The position numbers and the translations under genes are program-made. From positions 15,701,501 through 15,765,500 of the forward strand of contig OX344749.2 of assembly GCA_947034885.2 (NCBI GenBank): a stretch of DNA of 64,000 nt, written 5' to 3'. Positions 35,631-49,548 of this stretch are shown piece after piece. Each line of letters opens with the position of its first letter. Position 1 is the first letter of the stretch. The notes below the pieces were generated by a model. That model had not been told where the DNA came from. It did not search any database and was given only the letters and a program-made list of their open reading frames with translations. The stretch comes from Thuidium tamariscinum. Its lineage: Eukaryota > Streptophyta > Bryopsida > Hypnales > Thuidiaceae.

Positions 35631-36660
35631 GAGAGCTGAGAGGGTGAGGTTTATTCACGTTGATGACTTAGCACTGAGGGTGATGCTCTCTGTGTGCCGA
35701 CATGCATCAATAGCTGAGATGTGCCTATGAGGAAATTGTTTGTGAAGTTTTTTTGGCAAGCCCTCAGCTGAGCACTTCGGTGAAGCTTTTGATGACATGT
35801 GAATGTAGATTATCTGGGTCTACATCCCACATACAGTATTCAGAAGCTGGCCCAAATTATATTTGGGCAATGAATGTTGAGCTCTTCTGAAACCTTGTTC
35901 ACCCATAAAGCATCCCTTACAGAGGCCAAAAGTGCGGCTCATGACCTGATTGTGTATTTGGACTCCGAGTGGCCATCAGTTGAGTTATTCATTCCAATCT
36001 TTTTGAGATTCTTGTGTTAGTTGTCCTAACTTCTGGATGATATTTATTTTGAAAATTCCTCTCTGGCAAGTAATATTGAGTTCAAAGAGTACAAGTACGT
36101 TTTACATCATAAATTAAGTTTTGGGGATTACAAATAGTTCTTCGAATGATCATAATAATTAGAACTTTAATCTCAGAAAATGATTTCAATTAGAACTTCG
36201 GATTCGAGCTAATTGGGGTTACAGCTGTTGGATCTTGATGCGTCCAGGAAGATTCTTGGTATGTTGAAGTTTCTTCTTGCTTTCGTATGTTTAATTCCTT
36301 TTGGAGCATCGCATCGCATCGCATCGGGATCTGTGTGCACCCCACCGGTCAAGTTACGGATTGGTGTTGTCCTCTCTACAGTACACGAATTTTCATCTTT
36401 CTGGTAGAGTACGACATCGTGACACCTCCGTCTGCTTTGACAATATCAACAAAGATGTCAGTCTCGGGGACTGAGAAAGTACGAAGCTGGCGGAGTTTAT
36501 GACTGAGTCTGCGAACGTGAAGCTTGCGTGTGCATTCCTTCCAATCTCAAGCAAAACCCGTGCATGCTAAGTTAGTCTCTGTCAAGGCCTGTTTACACTC
36601 GAGCCCCTGGCAACTGATGTTAGGGTTGCGACTTGCGAGTGACTCAACCCTCTCCAACGT
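35631..36660 (+). other. Region downstream of RPC6
   Basis: This probably includes the RPC6 3' UTR. It also contains a short GCATC pentanucleotide tandem (about 36306-36326). No further gene is supported. Confidence 0.4.
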
Positions 36661-39600
36661 AGTTTAGCCTATTGATGAGTTACCACCCAGAAACCCGGGT
36701 AGCTATTTGTCAACTCATATCTTTTCTAATTTATTGGAGATACAAAAGTTTGAGAGAAGACCTTTGCTAGCAAAATCAAGATATTCATATCTTTTTTAAT
36801 TTTTTGGAGATACAAAAGTTTGAGAGAAGTCATTTGCTAGCAAAATCAAGACATTTTGACAAGGAATGAAGTTTCTATGATTTTTCAAAGTTTGTTGAGA
36901 CAAAATTGATAAAGCAACGGTAGACCCATGCTAAATTACTTAGTGTCATGTTTCCTCCCCAAATGCATTGTCATGATGCTACAAGGTTGTGCTAAGAATG
37001 TAGTAATGGGTGGGTGATTGATATAAACGAAAGGTTCTAGTAGTTGTTGGAATTGGGTGATTGATAGCATTGGGTTGTTCTACCTTGATTAAATGGTAGA
37101 ACAAGTATTTGAGCATAGATTTTGTTTAACCTTTAAAAAAAGACCTTTCCAGTTCCTTGGATTTTCATATGTAGGAATAATTGAAATTGTTGATAGTCTC
37201 TAGTTAGTGGCTTCTTAATTGGGTGGGAAGGCTTGTTGAATGTATTTGTACTTGCACAAAGATCTTATACAATGCATTGGTCTTGTACAATTACAATTTT
37301 TTGATTTGCACTAGGGAGATTGTTTGATCCAAAGGTTTGAATCATGTAAAGTTCAAAGGCACTATTCATGTACAAAGAAGAATAGTGAACAATACAATAG
37401 TGAAGAAAAAATCCCCTTGTTTCCTTGCTATAGTAGGTTGATGATTCTTATTTATTTATTTGCTAATCTATCCAATTATTAATGTCCATATTCTAACATT
37501 TTTTAGAAGATTCATTAGGTTTCCTTGCCAATAATAAAAAATTTCTTCAATGAATAATTCTTAAAACTTTTTGATGGATCTTATTGGGATTTTAAATTTT
37601 CTTCACATGTTTCACACTTGATGTGAATAAATTGTAAATTTAACCTCAAACCATAGTCTATAATGGTATTAGATTGCTTAAGTAGTATATTTTTGAATTC
37701 AATGTAGACATAGTAAAGGTTTGTAGCTTCTTGACCGATAATTTTTTCATTATTGGGAAAAAGAAAGCTTTTAAAAAATTCCACTATCTAAGTCGAAATA
37801 TTAGCAAAAAAATTATATCACCACATCATTGAATTATGATGCAAGCTATCAATGATGATGTAAGCAATCAAAGAAAGTTATTGAATCATATCACCACAAC
37901 ATAAAATGCTTCAACTACCAATGGATAATTTAAAGAATTTTAATAATTTTGAATTTCTATCAAGAAATAATCAAACCAAAGGTTTGACACTCCAATGAAT
38001 GTATGTAATCGGTAGTTGGTGCAACATTTTAAATACTAAATATCAATTTTAGAGGAATATGCCTATTTCATTAATCAAAATCATTTATAGGTTTTCAAAA
38101 ACTAGCCTAACAACCAAAATTGGCACCTCTACACTTGCCTCTACACATTCAATGTCTTCCAAGCCTTTTGAAGACCAATTCAGGAGTATTCCCCAAAACT
38201 CTTCTTTGAACTATGAACCAACCATTGTTGGTCTGAAGTTTTGAATTTTAAGAAAAAAATTTCAAAGTTTTAAAAAGTTTTAAAACTTGAAAATTGATTT
38301 TGAAAAAAATCAATTAAAGTTTAATTAAATGATTAATTAATATTATTTAACATCATAGTCTTTCAACCACTTCAAATAGCTTACATGGCAAAGTCATTCA
38401 TAGCATGCCTAAAGCATTTCACAAGGTCTGAAATCTTGTAGTCTTTTAGAGGCCCCAAAAAACATCTAATGCCAAATACATGTTAGAAGCTTGCAAGATC
38501 CTCACTTCATCCTTCATAGTGACAATACTTTATTCTAGGACAAATTAGTTACTAAATCCAATTCCATATTTATTCCCAACTTGACATGTAAATTATTTTC
38601 AATTATAACAAACTATAGTGATATAGGACTATTGTACTTAATTGTATCCCATTTCCAAAACTAACTTGTAGTAATGTCATTAAATAACTATTTGTAATTT
38701 GCTTCAATGTCCACCCCTAGAAATTCTTGTTTAAAATGTACCTCTATTAACAAGAGCCTAGAATTGTTTATGAACTACACTTCTATGTTTTAATATTTTC
38801 AAGAATTATGACATATTTTCATAATGTATCCAAAAAATTCACAGTAAAAGAATCCTGTATCTCCTATTACTTCCAATGCAACTCAATACTTGAAAATTTT
38901 AATATTAGAACTCCCACTCAAATCCATATTTGGATGCTTCCAAGGTGAAAACATCCAATTGAATTGATCATATATCCATTCCTAACTTATAAACTTCTAA
39001 TAAAAGTCTACTTAAAAAGAAAAAAAAAGTCAATGGCCTAAAGAACTTCTACATTGAAAGTTCATAGTATTAACATTTCTTATCTATAAATCAATGTTTT
39101 TTAGAAAAAATTATGATTTTCAATTGCTAAAACTGTAGAAAAAAACTTCTTGGAAAAGGTGCTTCCAGTGTTGTTAATTTTCTTATTTTGGCAATTTTGG
39201 ATGTTTTTATCCTAGAATAGTTATTGCTAATACCTAGCAAGTCTAGCACCAATCACTTGAATTATTATTAAAAATAAAAAAGAGGAATTCGGCATCCATT
39301 TTCAACTTTTAGAAATTAAATAATTGTACAATTTTATACAAAGCTTGGACTAAGTCTACAATCTATATAGATGTAGTAGTTTAGATGAACTTTAGCTACT
39401 TACCTTGAGCATTAGCCTTTCTCATAGAGTTTCAAAAGTCATGTAATGTTTGTAAAAGCAAAAATCATGTTCTAAATAGAACTTCAAAATTGATTTAGAA
39501 TAAAAAATTTCAAAAAATTTCAAACTAAATTAATATAGAAAATCTACATAAATCTCATCTCCAAGAATCTATTTCAGATTTTAAACCTCCAATGAAAAGT

Positions 39601-40290
39601 TATTGATGAAGTTCAAAGATGGGAGAGACTTGATTTTCTTTAGCATTCAACTTCAACATCCTCTTTTAGTTTATTCCATAACTTTTTTTTTGGAGGTTCA
39701 AAATCCCAAAGGATTCCTAGAGACAAAGTTCATCTTTATTTTCTAACTTTTCTAAGTTCATATTTTATTTGAAAAAATTATTCCACAATATCCAAATGAG
39801 ATCTAAAATCTTGCTTTGGACAAACACAAACCCCACATTTTCATTATAAGTGGTCAAGCTCTCATCTTCAAATTAACCCAAACTCCTCTAATGATTCATC
39901 ACAAACAATAGTGAGATTTTGTTGTAAAAATGACCTCTCTACTCTTTATACTCATTTATTAAGAATGATATAATTTCTTGATTATACTATTAGGATTTTC
40001 TTAATAGCACATGGTTAAACAATGGATTGATGTTTGATTCAAAAATATTATAATTTTCAACATTACTTGACTTTAATCTCCCTAATTTTCACTCTTGTAG
40101 TCATTACCCGTTGAACAATAGACAGTTAGTGACCATGGAAATCATGCATTTTGATATTGAGTAACATCATCTACTTGGAACAAGCCAAATATACTCATTG
40201 AAAGTCCAAATCTTGTAGAACATCTCCCCTTTCGACCCCTAATATCAAGGATGAATAGTTACACTTCTGTCCTATAAGAGAAGATTCTTT
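36661..40290. other. AT-rich intergenic tract
   Basis: Apart from a 70-bp tandem duplication (36715-36856) the sequence is AT-rich with many homopolymer runs. I see no coding signal, clear transposon end or RNA gene. Confidence 0.5.
36715..36856 (+). repeat. 70-bp tandem duplication
   Basis: Two adjacent copies of a unit starting TCATATCTTTT and ending GCTAGCAAAATCAAGA, differing at a handful of positions. Confidence 0.85.
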
Positions 40291-41106
40291 GTCATTCGTC
40301 GGATGCAAAATGTCCTGCTCAATGTTTAAGGGTTAATGTCCCAAAAAAAAATTGGCGTCACTATTTTTCTCCTCTTCGAACTTGCCATCAAGGTCCGTTT
40401 TGGCTCATTCAAGCTTTGCAATTGGCTTTTGAAGTGTCTCCTCATGGCAGTTCAGTAGACTTCCAAAGTCCTTCTGTTTTAAATCTGACGGATAAAATCG
40501 CAGAGACTGCCCTATGATGCTCCGACAGATGTCACCTGCTGGTGTCAGGGTGGCCGCAGAGCATCTTCTTCTTCCACCTCATCTGCCCTCTCCTCAATCC
40601 CCAGCTTCCAGGAAAATCCGATGCTTCTGCATTGGTCCCCCCGTGGACCCTCTCAAAATCCGAGGTGGAATAAAATTGCTGAGGTGGAAGTCCACCTGTC
40701 AGTCCACTTGTCAAATCACCTCGTACAGGACGACCGGTACCCCAGTAAGTTAAGTGTCCCCACATCCAACAACCATCGTTACCATTCAAACTTCACGCTC
40801 ATCAAAAAAAAGAGGAGAGATCAAACGCCATCGCCAGGCAAATCCTGCAATCTTGCATCCTCTCCTGCCTCCATCGCACGTCTCTTTGCTGCAGCCCCCA
40901 ATATTCTAGCTCTCAAGTAGACAAGAATTGCTCTGGATTCCATGTAGATTGATGCAGGAGCTGCTGCCGCCCCTGTAATTTAAGCTCTCAAATTGACAAG
41001 AATTGCTCCAAATTCGCTCGTAGATTGAAACAGTAGCTGCTAGCTGCCGGCCGTGATCGGCCGACTGGATTTGGAGTGGCGGAGGTTTTGGGTTTGAGGG
41101 AGGGAG
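40291..41106 (+). promoter_or_regulatory. Upstream region of the X8 gene
   Basis: GC content rises towards the gene. A direct duplication of about 75 bp (about 40911-41040; TCTCAAGTAGACAAGAATTG and TCTCAAATTGACAAGAATTG) lies just upstream of the start, probably in the 5' UTR or core promoter. Open frames in this stretch show no family resemblance. Confidence 0.4.
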
Positions 41107-44100
41107 ATGTGGGTGGGTATGAGGATATCCAATTGCGGAGTCGTCGCTCTGCTGGTGGCTGCTCTTCTAGGTTGGTATCTTTCAATTTTGCCGTTTGTTG
41201 CGTACAAAATTGCTTGGTGATTGGCTTCCAATTCTTGAATTGCGACCCGGGTTGTGCAGTCTCTGCAGTTATGCGTTTTGGCAGGTTTATTTGAGGCCCG
41301 TTTTGACGTATCTGGCTATTCAATTGCCTTCTCTTATTAGCTGGTTGTTTCAAATTGTTAGCCACTTCGATGATGATTCAATACTGGGGGTTTAAATTCG
41401 AGGGGAGTCTCGGCCATTTTTGCTTCAATTTTCCCAGTTAATTCACAATTGGCTTAACTTGGTTCTTTTAAATTGCTCACCGTAGCTAGGATAGACTCTG
41501 TCCTGAGACATGTGAACTCAACGAGAGTCTTTAGCTAGCATGTCTTGTGGTCTCTTTTGCTTTGTGATCAACAATTGGCCATGTTAGTCATTTAGTTTGG
41601 CATTCAAACTTTCTTGTGTTAATTTGTGATCCAACAATTGGCCGTCCTAGTCAGCTGGTTCTCCAGAATTTTATACTAATTTGATAGATTCTATTATGGG
41701 ACTTAGAACACACTGAGGGGAAGTACGATTTTGAGTGTGTCTTCGAGTCAATTTTGCCTTGAGTTGTGACTATTGCCCCCTACTGTCAAATTGTCCACAG
41801 TCGTGTTGTCATATTGTAGCATCGTAGTATCGATTGGCCCTAAGATCATTGTGAATTCCGGTAAAGAGTTGGGATAGTCTCGACCAACTAAGCAATCCAA
41901 GGACCTAAGTAGATTGCAACTGCTCCCCTTCAGTTGGTGACTCCTTTTGCATATAGACCCATGAATGAGTCAACAACGAGCAGACGAAGCTCTTAATTCC
42001 CGCGTTCTTTTCTTTTTACGCTAACGGCGTGGTTCACCAAGTCAATACAATTTCGTCAGAATTCTCAAGAGCCTGTCCCTTCAGGTTTACAGCCTCATGC
42101 ACCTGACAAGTGCTGCAGGAGCGAAATTACACAATATACATCTAGACTGATGATACTGTTTTAACCTGGACTGCCCTTCAGAACTCCCATGTCTAAAAGT
42201 AAAAACCCTTCGTTGCTACATATCGATTCTACATTTTAATGCAATTCCTGTCAGTTCCTAGCAACCCTCCGTGCCTTCAATAAATTATCCTCGTTGTGTA
42301 CTGTAGATCTCTCCAGCCTATTTTCAGGGTCCCGTCCATGAACGAACCGATCGATATCCATCCGGCCCTTGAATCATTAATTCATATCAAACGAGCTAGT
42401 AGTAGGATGCCTCCATGGAAGATTCTTTTTCGCTGGACATATATCCATATGTTTCCATTCGATTTCGCTCATTCTGAGGTCGAATTCATTCTGGGAATTA
42501 AATGATTTGGCTCTTCGCCTATTCAGGTGCGGCTGTGGTCGTGGAGTCCGCGACCAATTGGTGCGTGGCGAAGCCAGGCCTGGCGGAGTCGGCCTACCAG
42601 GGGGCGTTGGATTGGGTATGCGGGCCGCTGTCTGGCCAAGGGCAAGTGAATTGCGCGCCCATTCAGAACGGACAGAGCTGCTACTCCGATAACCCTCAAA
42701 CCCTGGCGAGCTGGGCCATGAATGCGTACTACCAGGAGCAGGGACAGGCAACGCAATCGTGCGACTTCCAAGGCACGGCTACCATCACCACCAGCAACCC
42801 CAGTAAGTCGAACACTCACACACACATGTTCATGTATTCTCCTCCGTTCTTCAATTCTCTGTTGCGAAATTACTGTGCTAAAGGGAACTGTAGAGTGATA
42901 GACACTCAAACTCGTCCAAATATTAAGCATTCAGTGAGCAAGGTTCCTATTACTAAGTTGTCTAGTACGTTTTGTCTGGGTCTTGTTGGCAGTAAGAGAG
43001 GGATTCTACATTCTCGTAGCATGCGTTTCGGGGACACCGGAAGTAACTATACAGAAACTAGGCATTTTTAAAACACATGTATCCCAGATTCTACCCTAGT
43101 CTCCCATGATTCGAAGCTGTACATTCAAAGCTGTAGGCAAGAATTTGTTCGAATTGTACCGTCAACTTTAGAAGCAGGCTTGGACGCAATTACGTACAAC
43201 TAATGACCTCATCTCTTGTTTCTGACATGACTACGCTTTCATCCGAATCAAAGTAATTAATCTACAAATTCACTTCAGGTCTTCTGTATGTGCACCCAAT
43301 CCTCTCTAACGGACTTTGGGGCTAGTTGCTGAAAGAATGGTGTTTGAGAATGTCCTTGCTTCTAGCTCAGCTTCAATTTGGGCTCCAATTCGCTTGTGAT
43401 ATTCTAAGGAACCTGAGAGGTGGTACGTAGCTCAAGAACAGAAGATGCTGAAAAATAAAGAGAAAGATGTAAACCACGGTAGACAGCAAGAACGCAATCT
43501 CAAAAACTCGAATTTAGAGTATCAGACCCTAAATCTTCGTACCAATGTTTTGAGGGGTGGGGGGAAGAATCTGTCAAAGCGCTTCCGAATGCAAGTGTTT
43601 TCACAACTTGTGGAAATTTAAAGATTGTCAAGATAAGCGGGGAATGTGTAATTACAGAGTGATATCAATAGAGAGAGCTGTGCATTAGCGGAAGTCTGTA
43701 CTAGTCAGAGTTTATTTCATCGCATTACAGACTTTTAGTATCCATCAAATGACATTCCTTACCGTACTACACTGGAAGAATACCTAGTACAATAAGAATA
43801 CTGACACTGACCAGTGATTGTACGAGAAAAAAACTTGGCTGCATCATGATTCATCGAAGGCTCATTTTCAAAATCTTGCTTTTCATACTCTACCGTATGC
43901 AACTAAAATCAGAATTCTGTTGCAAGAATGCTACATTACTGGACCATTCGCCAGATTTCCCTTTTTGTGATAACCCAAATAGAAAACTTGAATTTCCAAG
44001 GTGCTGCAGGACGTTATAAATTAAGAGACAGTTAGTAATATATACCGTCTAATCCTTGTCAATATTGCTTACTGCAGGCACAACGACCTGTACATATGCG

Positions 44101-44790
44101 TCGCCCAATGGGTGAGACTACCAATCTATCTTTGATGTACCCAGATAGTATGATATGCTCAGAAGTCTAACGAACTTGACATGATAATTGCAGTCATTGG
44201 AACCGGTACTGCAGTCCACTTCTATTTCCTCTTTGTGCATACATGTCAGAAGAAACGTCCTTTCCAAAGTGAAAGTACACAGACAAAATTACAAGAAGCA
44301 TACAAGGTTTTGAACCATTGAAAACAATCATGTGTAACTATCTTTTCTGTCTTCTTTTGGAAATTCAGCAGTTTTCAATTGAACTGCAGGAATAGACTAA
44401 TTCGAGAAATTCTGTATATCTCACATTTTCTTTAATTTGGTAACAGTTATGATCAGTGATTTTTAATATTTTTTTGTTCAAGATGATTAAAATTGCTGTA
44501 TCCTTCAAAATTTTGATAGCCATTTTGAATAGTCTTTGATAAACTGTCTTGTATCGACTTATTCTACATGGTACATTTTTATTTATTAAGTTTTTACAAA
44601 TTTGTAACAACTATTCAGGGTGACATGTCTACTTTTGAGTCAGTTTGATTTGGTGATTGTGTGCAGGACGAGTTCCTCTGGGAATCCAAACAGCGGGGCG
44701 CTGGGGAACCTCTCGACACATTCCAGCGCCTTATCATATCTTTCTGCTGTTGTGTCCATCGTTGCATACTTCACAGCTCAAGCTCTTTAA
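41107..44790 (+). CDS. X8 (CBM43) domain GPI-anchored protein, PDCB-like
   Basis: Four exons: 41107-41170, 42527-42802, 44078-44111, 44667-44790 (498 nt, 165 aa; phases 1, 1, 2). Residues 1 to about 29 are a signal peptide (hydrophobic core GVVALLVAALLGAAVVV). The X8 domain runs from W33-C34 (NWCVAKP) to about residue 120, with six cysteines at 34, 53, 64, 73, 100 and 118 and the CDFQGTA motif. A Ser/Gly/Asn linker (TSSSGNPNSGALGN) and a hydrophobic C-terminal tail follow, the pattern of a GPI-anchor signal. PDCB family members bind beta-1,3-glucan (callose) at plasmodesmata; the exact ligand here is inferred. The start follows an in-frame stop; Met5 is an alternative. The short third exon and the anchor exon were found by phase and by the family's expected C-terminus. 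Confidence 0.9.
41171..42526 (+). other. First intron of the X8 gene
   Basis: This 1356-nt intron separates the signal-peptide exon (donor CTAG|GTTGGT) from the X8 exon (acceptor TATTCAG|GTGCGG). No repeat family or coding frame was recognised inside it. Confidence 0.75.
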
Positions 44791-45479
44791 TGAGACGAAC
44801 CTGCTGATTAGAATTAAGGTGGGCCCCCTCCAAACCGCCACTTTTGCTCCTATTGCTTAGCTATAATTAATATTAGACTGGTCAAGTTTTTCATGTTTTC
44901 TTATCAAGTCCAAAGCATCAAAGAACATGACATTGGAATACTGTGTACAAAAGTTATGAAGGGTCAAAGTTTTTCTTAGAGAGGTTTTGAAATCATTTCT
45001 TCCACATAAGTACATATTGATTTTGGAGATGTACACATAGTGATGATGATCTTTTTATGCAGGGTGCAATTTGGGGTGTATCCACTATATTATACCCAAG
45101 CTAAGGATTGTCCTATGCTCTTTAGTTGTAACCAGTCAGCAATTTTGATTTTGTGAGATAGGATGTGCTACAATCTTAAACCTTCTCCTTGTAAATATTT
45201 GTGGAAATATTTGTGAAAGGCAAGTTTCCCCCAAGCTCTCTTCATTCTAGAGAAACGGGATGTACACATAGACCTTTTATAATATAACCTTCTTAATGGT
45301 CCAAAATATTGTGCCTTCTTGTCATACTATGATGGTTTCAAGCAAACAATGTTTAAATCATTTCTTAGGACCTCATATTAGTCTTAGGATTAATCTTTGA
45401 TAAATTAAGAGATCAAATTTGGGCTTCATATTTTCTTTTAGTTGTTTTGACAAGTTTATCTTGGAATATGAAAATTGAC

Positions 45480-45484
<5 letters not shown>

Positions 45485-45526
<42 letters not shown>
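45485..45526. repeat. (TA)n microsatellite
   Basis: About 21 uninterrupted TA dinucleotides, preceded by TGTG. Confidence 0.97.
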
Positions 45527-45529
<3 letters not shown>

Positions 45530-45767
45530 GAATAGATGTATCATTATATGAAGGTATGTACACACACAATCTACACATTGCAAAATGCTATACTACATTT
45601 GGACTAAAAAGCATCACAAGAACCTAAATATTGATAATTCAAGATGTATACAATCAAAAACATGAAAGTCTATGAGAATCAAGGTATTGGTTTAGGATAT
45701 ATCTAGAAGCTATATTTTAAAAAAATTATAATTTAGCTTCCAGTAGGAATTTCAACAACATGGTTTA

Positions 45768-46230
45768 GGCAATTGCAAGAAACACTTGTTGATTTTGTTG
45801 CATTTTCATGATTTTCTTGGGGGTACTTTTAAATTAGATTATCAATTTTTAAATTTTTAAAAAATATGACTAATGTATACACCTTGAAGACAAAGGTACC
45901 CAAAGAAGGAATTTCAAAGAAAAATTCTCTAAGTAGGAGAACTTGAAAAGTACTAGGTCTCAAGAAAATACTCCAAATTTCATCTCATTATAAAAGGTAC
46001 TCTATAGTACTAAAAAACCCTAAATTACAAAGTGTAACATTCAATTGGAGTCTATTTTTGGATGGTAAATTATTTTTGAAAATTATGAAAAAATTAGGGA
46101 ACGTGTATGATAGTCATGAGTACTATAAATCTTGAATCATTTGAAGCCAAAACACAAAAGTTATGGCCAAAAAACAAATCGGCACACACCATGTGACACA
46201 AAATAAGACAAGTATTTTTGACAATCACCC
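45768..46230 (+). mobile_element. TIR element family T1, copy b
   Basis: Ends GGCAATTGCAAGAAACACTT and ...GACAATCACCC; TTTA at 45764-45767 and 46231-46234 is a 4-bp duplication. It is internally deleted relative to copy a (463 versus 733 bp). Confidence 0.75.
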
Positions 46231-46391
46231 TTTATTTCACTTTGATATGAGGACCCATATAATGAACTATAATCATTCTACTTCATGAGATATATAGAAA
46301 TAATAGCATTACAAATAAAGAGCATGTGGAACCTACAAACTTCATGTTTGATCAATTAAGATAGAAGGCATGAACTCCTACCACGCATTGA

Positions 46392-46671
46392 AAGCAAACA
46401 TGCCTCATAGGTACATTTGGCTTTCTTCAATGTACCAAATCTGCACATTTTAGAAGGTGGTTGCTTTTGATGACTACAAATGACCATGTTTTTCAACTTC
46501 ATAAATTTGTAATTAATTCCACAAAGCTCCGAAAAATATGAAACAACTTAGGTTAGATGCCCATTCTACTTGTCTTTCAAAGGAAAATTTATTGAAAAAT
46601 ATTTCAAGATGTTTCACCTCCCCAAAATTCAATTCCAAAACTTAGATGTTCAATTTATAGACCTCCTACTT
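46392..46671 (-). repeat. TIR family T2 fragment
   Basis: Reverse-orientation copy sharing CTTTCAAAGGAAAATTTA and ending ATAGACCTCCTACTTTA. The left boundary is uncertain. Confidence 0.5.
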
Positions 46672-46710
46672 TAGCATGATTAATAGCCACGTGTTAGAAT
46701 TCCTATCACT

Positions 46711-47452
46711 GGGTCATTGCAAGAAAGACTTGAATGTCCTATTTTTGTCACACATTGGGTGTTGATAAGTTTTTTGGCCATAATTTTTTCAATTTTGCTT
46801 CAAATGATTTGAAATTCATGAACAAGGTACCTATGAGTAGCATACACATTGTCTAATTTATTGGAATTTTAGAATGTTTTTTACTATTTAATAATAGCCC
46901 CCAATATTACTTCATACTTGCCAAAAAAATTTTAACAAAGTAGTACCCAAATTCATTTCTTTGGAGCTAAAATTTAGCTGAGATAGAATTATAGTATACT
47001 TTTAGCTAGTTTTCAAAGAACTTTTAAAAATAATTATTTATATATTGTGTAAAAGTCCACAAAGTAAGCCTCTTTCTACATGCATTTTGAAGCATTTTGA
47101 AACATTTAAAAAATTATTTTGGTGGTTTTTTTTTGGTGAATTACCATCTCCATAAAAGCATTCCAAATGGATAATTTAAAAAAAAATTAAAATTTAATCT
47201 ATTTTTCTTTAATTAAAACCTTGAACTCCTTGAAGTATCTATTTCCTTGAATTTTTTACTTTTCTAGTTCTCCTATGTAGAGATTTTTTTTACAAATTTC
47301 CTTGGTGGTCATCTTTATTTTAAAGGTATATACATTGGCCATATTTTTAAATTTTAAAAATATATTTTCCTAATTTTAAAGTACTCTAGAAAAATTCATG
47401 AGTACCGTGGCAAAATGCAACAAATAGTACAAGTGTTTCTTGCAATCATCCC
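46711..47452 (-). mobile_element. TIR element family T1, copy c (inverted)
   Basis: Ends GGGTCATTGCAAGAAAGACT and ...GTTTCTTGCAATCATCCC. The interior matches copy a in reverse orientation. The flanks (CACT and ATTG) do not show a duplication. Confidence 0.7.
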
Positions 47453-48824
47453 ATTGGACAATTATGAACATTAACAATTGTATTGCATGCCAATTAAGTC
47501 AAAAATTGAGTTACCACCTTTTATGTTACTTTGCAACAAGTGAATGATTCAATTACAAATTGGATTATTTTGACAATATCACCATGATTTAGGTTATAAC
47601 TTATTCAAACAACATCCAAATAATGCATGCTAAAGTGCATTGAAATTCTCATTCCAATGCCAATAAATTCCAATAAAAAATGGTGTTTAATAATAGTGAC
47701 CATGCTAATTTTCCATTAATTACAATTATAGGTACTCGTAATAGTTGTATAATTGAAACTACGAATAACCAAAGTTTCTTATTAAACTTAATTAGTCATT
47801 GTACAATAGAACTATAAAGTGAATTTCTATAAGCTAATTTAACCTCTCTAAAGTGATATTATTCTTTGGTTGTAGCCTAGACATATTCAAGATGTACAAA
47901 ATAATTAAATAAACAAAAACAACTTTCATTGAATTTGGAATCTAGATGTCACTATTAAAAAGGTGTTCAATCCTAGAATGCTACAAAATTGCAACCTATT
48001 AAAAAAAATCTTCAAACAACATTAATGCTAGAGCATACTATGAAGAATAATCTCTTTAATGTAATATTCTCCTCCAATCTTGGTGTTATTACTTTATGCA
48101 AGTTAACTTATTCAAATGAAATGAATCAAACTTTCCATGTATACAGGTAGAGAAGAATATAATCTATGAGAGATAGAAAAAGAACTCAAATTTCCGATTC
48201 TGAAGGTTTTTTGGTTGGCCAATCTCCATTCTTTTTAACTTATTTGGGCATAACTTCTATTCACCAATAGGGAAAAAAACTATATTCACACAAAGCTAGT
48301 CATTTCTTCAATCTTCAAAAAAAAACGTTTCCAAAAATTATGACAAAATTAAGACTCTATGTACCTACCTAAAATCCAATTTGTCTCCTGAAGGGACAAT
48401 GGTCCTTTAGGAGTTAAGAAAGCATATATGTTCTATGCGCACATGACAAAATTGATAGAAAGAACTATCCTAATATAGTTCTTCAACTTGATCTTTAAAC
48501 CAATGCTAATTTTATATAGATCAAATATTAGATTCATTTGAGACCTTTTTACTTCTAATTTGCATCTAAAGATTTGAGTAGGGTTTTTAAGAGAATTTTG
48601 AAGGAGAGGATATGTAGATTTGGAGCTTTTGAAGCAAATTTTTTTGTACACAGTCTAAATAATATATAGACATAAGATTTCAATTATTGCAAGCTTTTCT
48701 TTCTTTTCCATTAGGCCATTACTACATTAACTAATTCATAACCTTGTACAAAAGTATAAAGAACTAATTGACTAAATTAGTCACATGCATTGAGAAATTG
48801 AATAAAAATGATTTCCTGTAGCTC

Positions 48825-49548
48825 GAGACATGCAATAAGCACTTGAAAACATTCATCATCCATCCAATGGATGGCAACTCTTTTAAAGATTAAATGCCAA
48901 CTCTTATAGAAAAAGGGAGCCTAATTTTTCTCTTGATGACTATCATACACCTTACACAATTTTTTCATAATTTTCAAAAATAGTTTAATATAAAAATAGT
49001 ACTAGTGATTGAATATCACATATGAGAAATTTGGAGGTTTTTAGTACTAAGGAGTATCTTTTTTTAATTATTTTAAAATGAAATTTGGATGAGATGGTCT
49101 TCTAGTAGACTTCGAGTTCTCCAAGGAAGGATTTTTGAAAATAATTAATTTTATGTGGTGTGGAAGTCTATAGAGTGAGTTTCATTCTGCTTGTATTTTG
49201 AAACATATAAAATATTATTTTGGTGGGTTTTTTGGTGAATGACCATCTCCATAAAGTTGCTGCAAATATCTAGTTTTTATTTTTCTTATTTTCTTATTTT
49301 TACTATTTTTCCCTAATTAAAACATAAATGTATGTATTTTCTTAAGGTTTGGCACTTTTCAAGTTCTCCTACTTAGAAAATTTTCCTATAAAATTCCTTT
49401 TGTGGGTACTTTTGTCTTAAAGGTGTATACATAAGTCACATTTTAAAAAAAATTTAAATTAATTTTAAAATTTAATAGTACTCCAGAAAAAGTCAGGAGT
49501 ACTATTGCAAAATGCAACAAATAGTACAAGTCTTTCGTGCAATCACCC
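48825..49548 (-). mobile_element. TIR element family T1, copy d (inverted)
   Basis: The right end ...TCTTTCGTGCAATCACCC is clear. The left end (GAGACATGCAATAAGCACTT) is diverged. The interior matches copies a and c in reverse orientation (for example AAATGCAACAAATAGTACAA). Confidence 0.6.

Noticed and set aside
44190..44322. Frame with a hydrophobic stretch (VIGTGTAVHFYFLFVH) after a possible acceptor in X8 intron 3
   Set aside because: Phase does not fit exon 3, whereas the exon at 44667 fits in phase and supplies the expected GPI signal.
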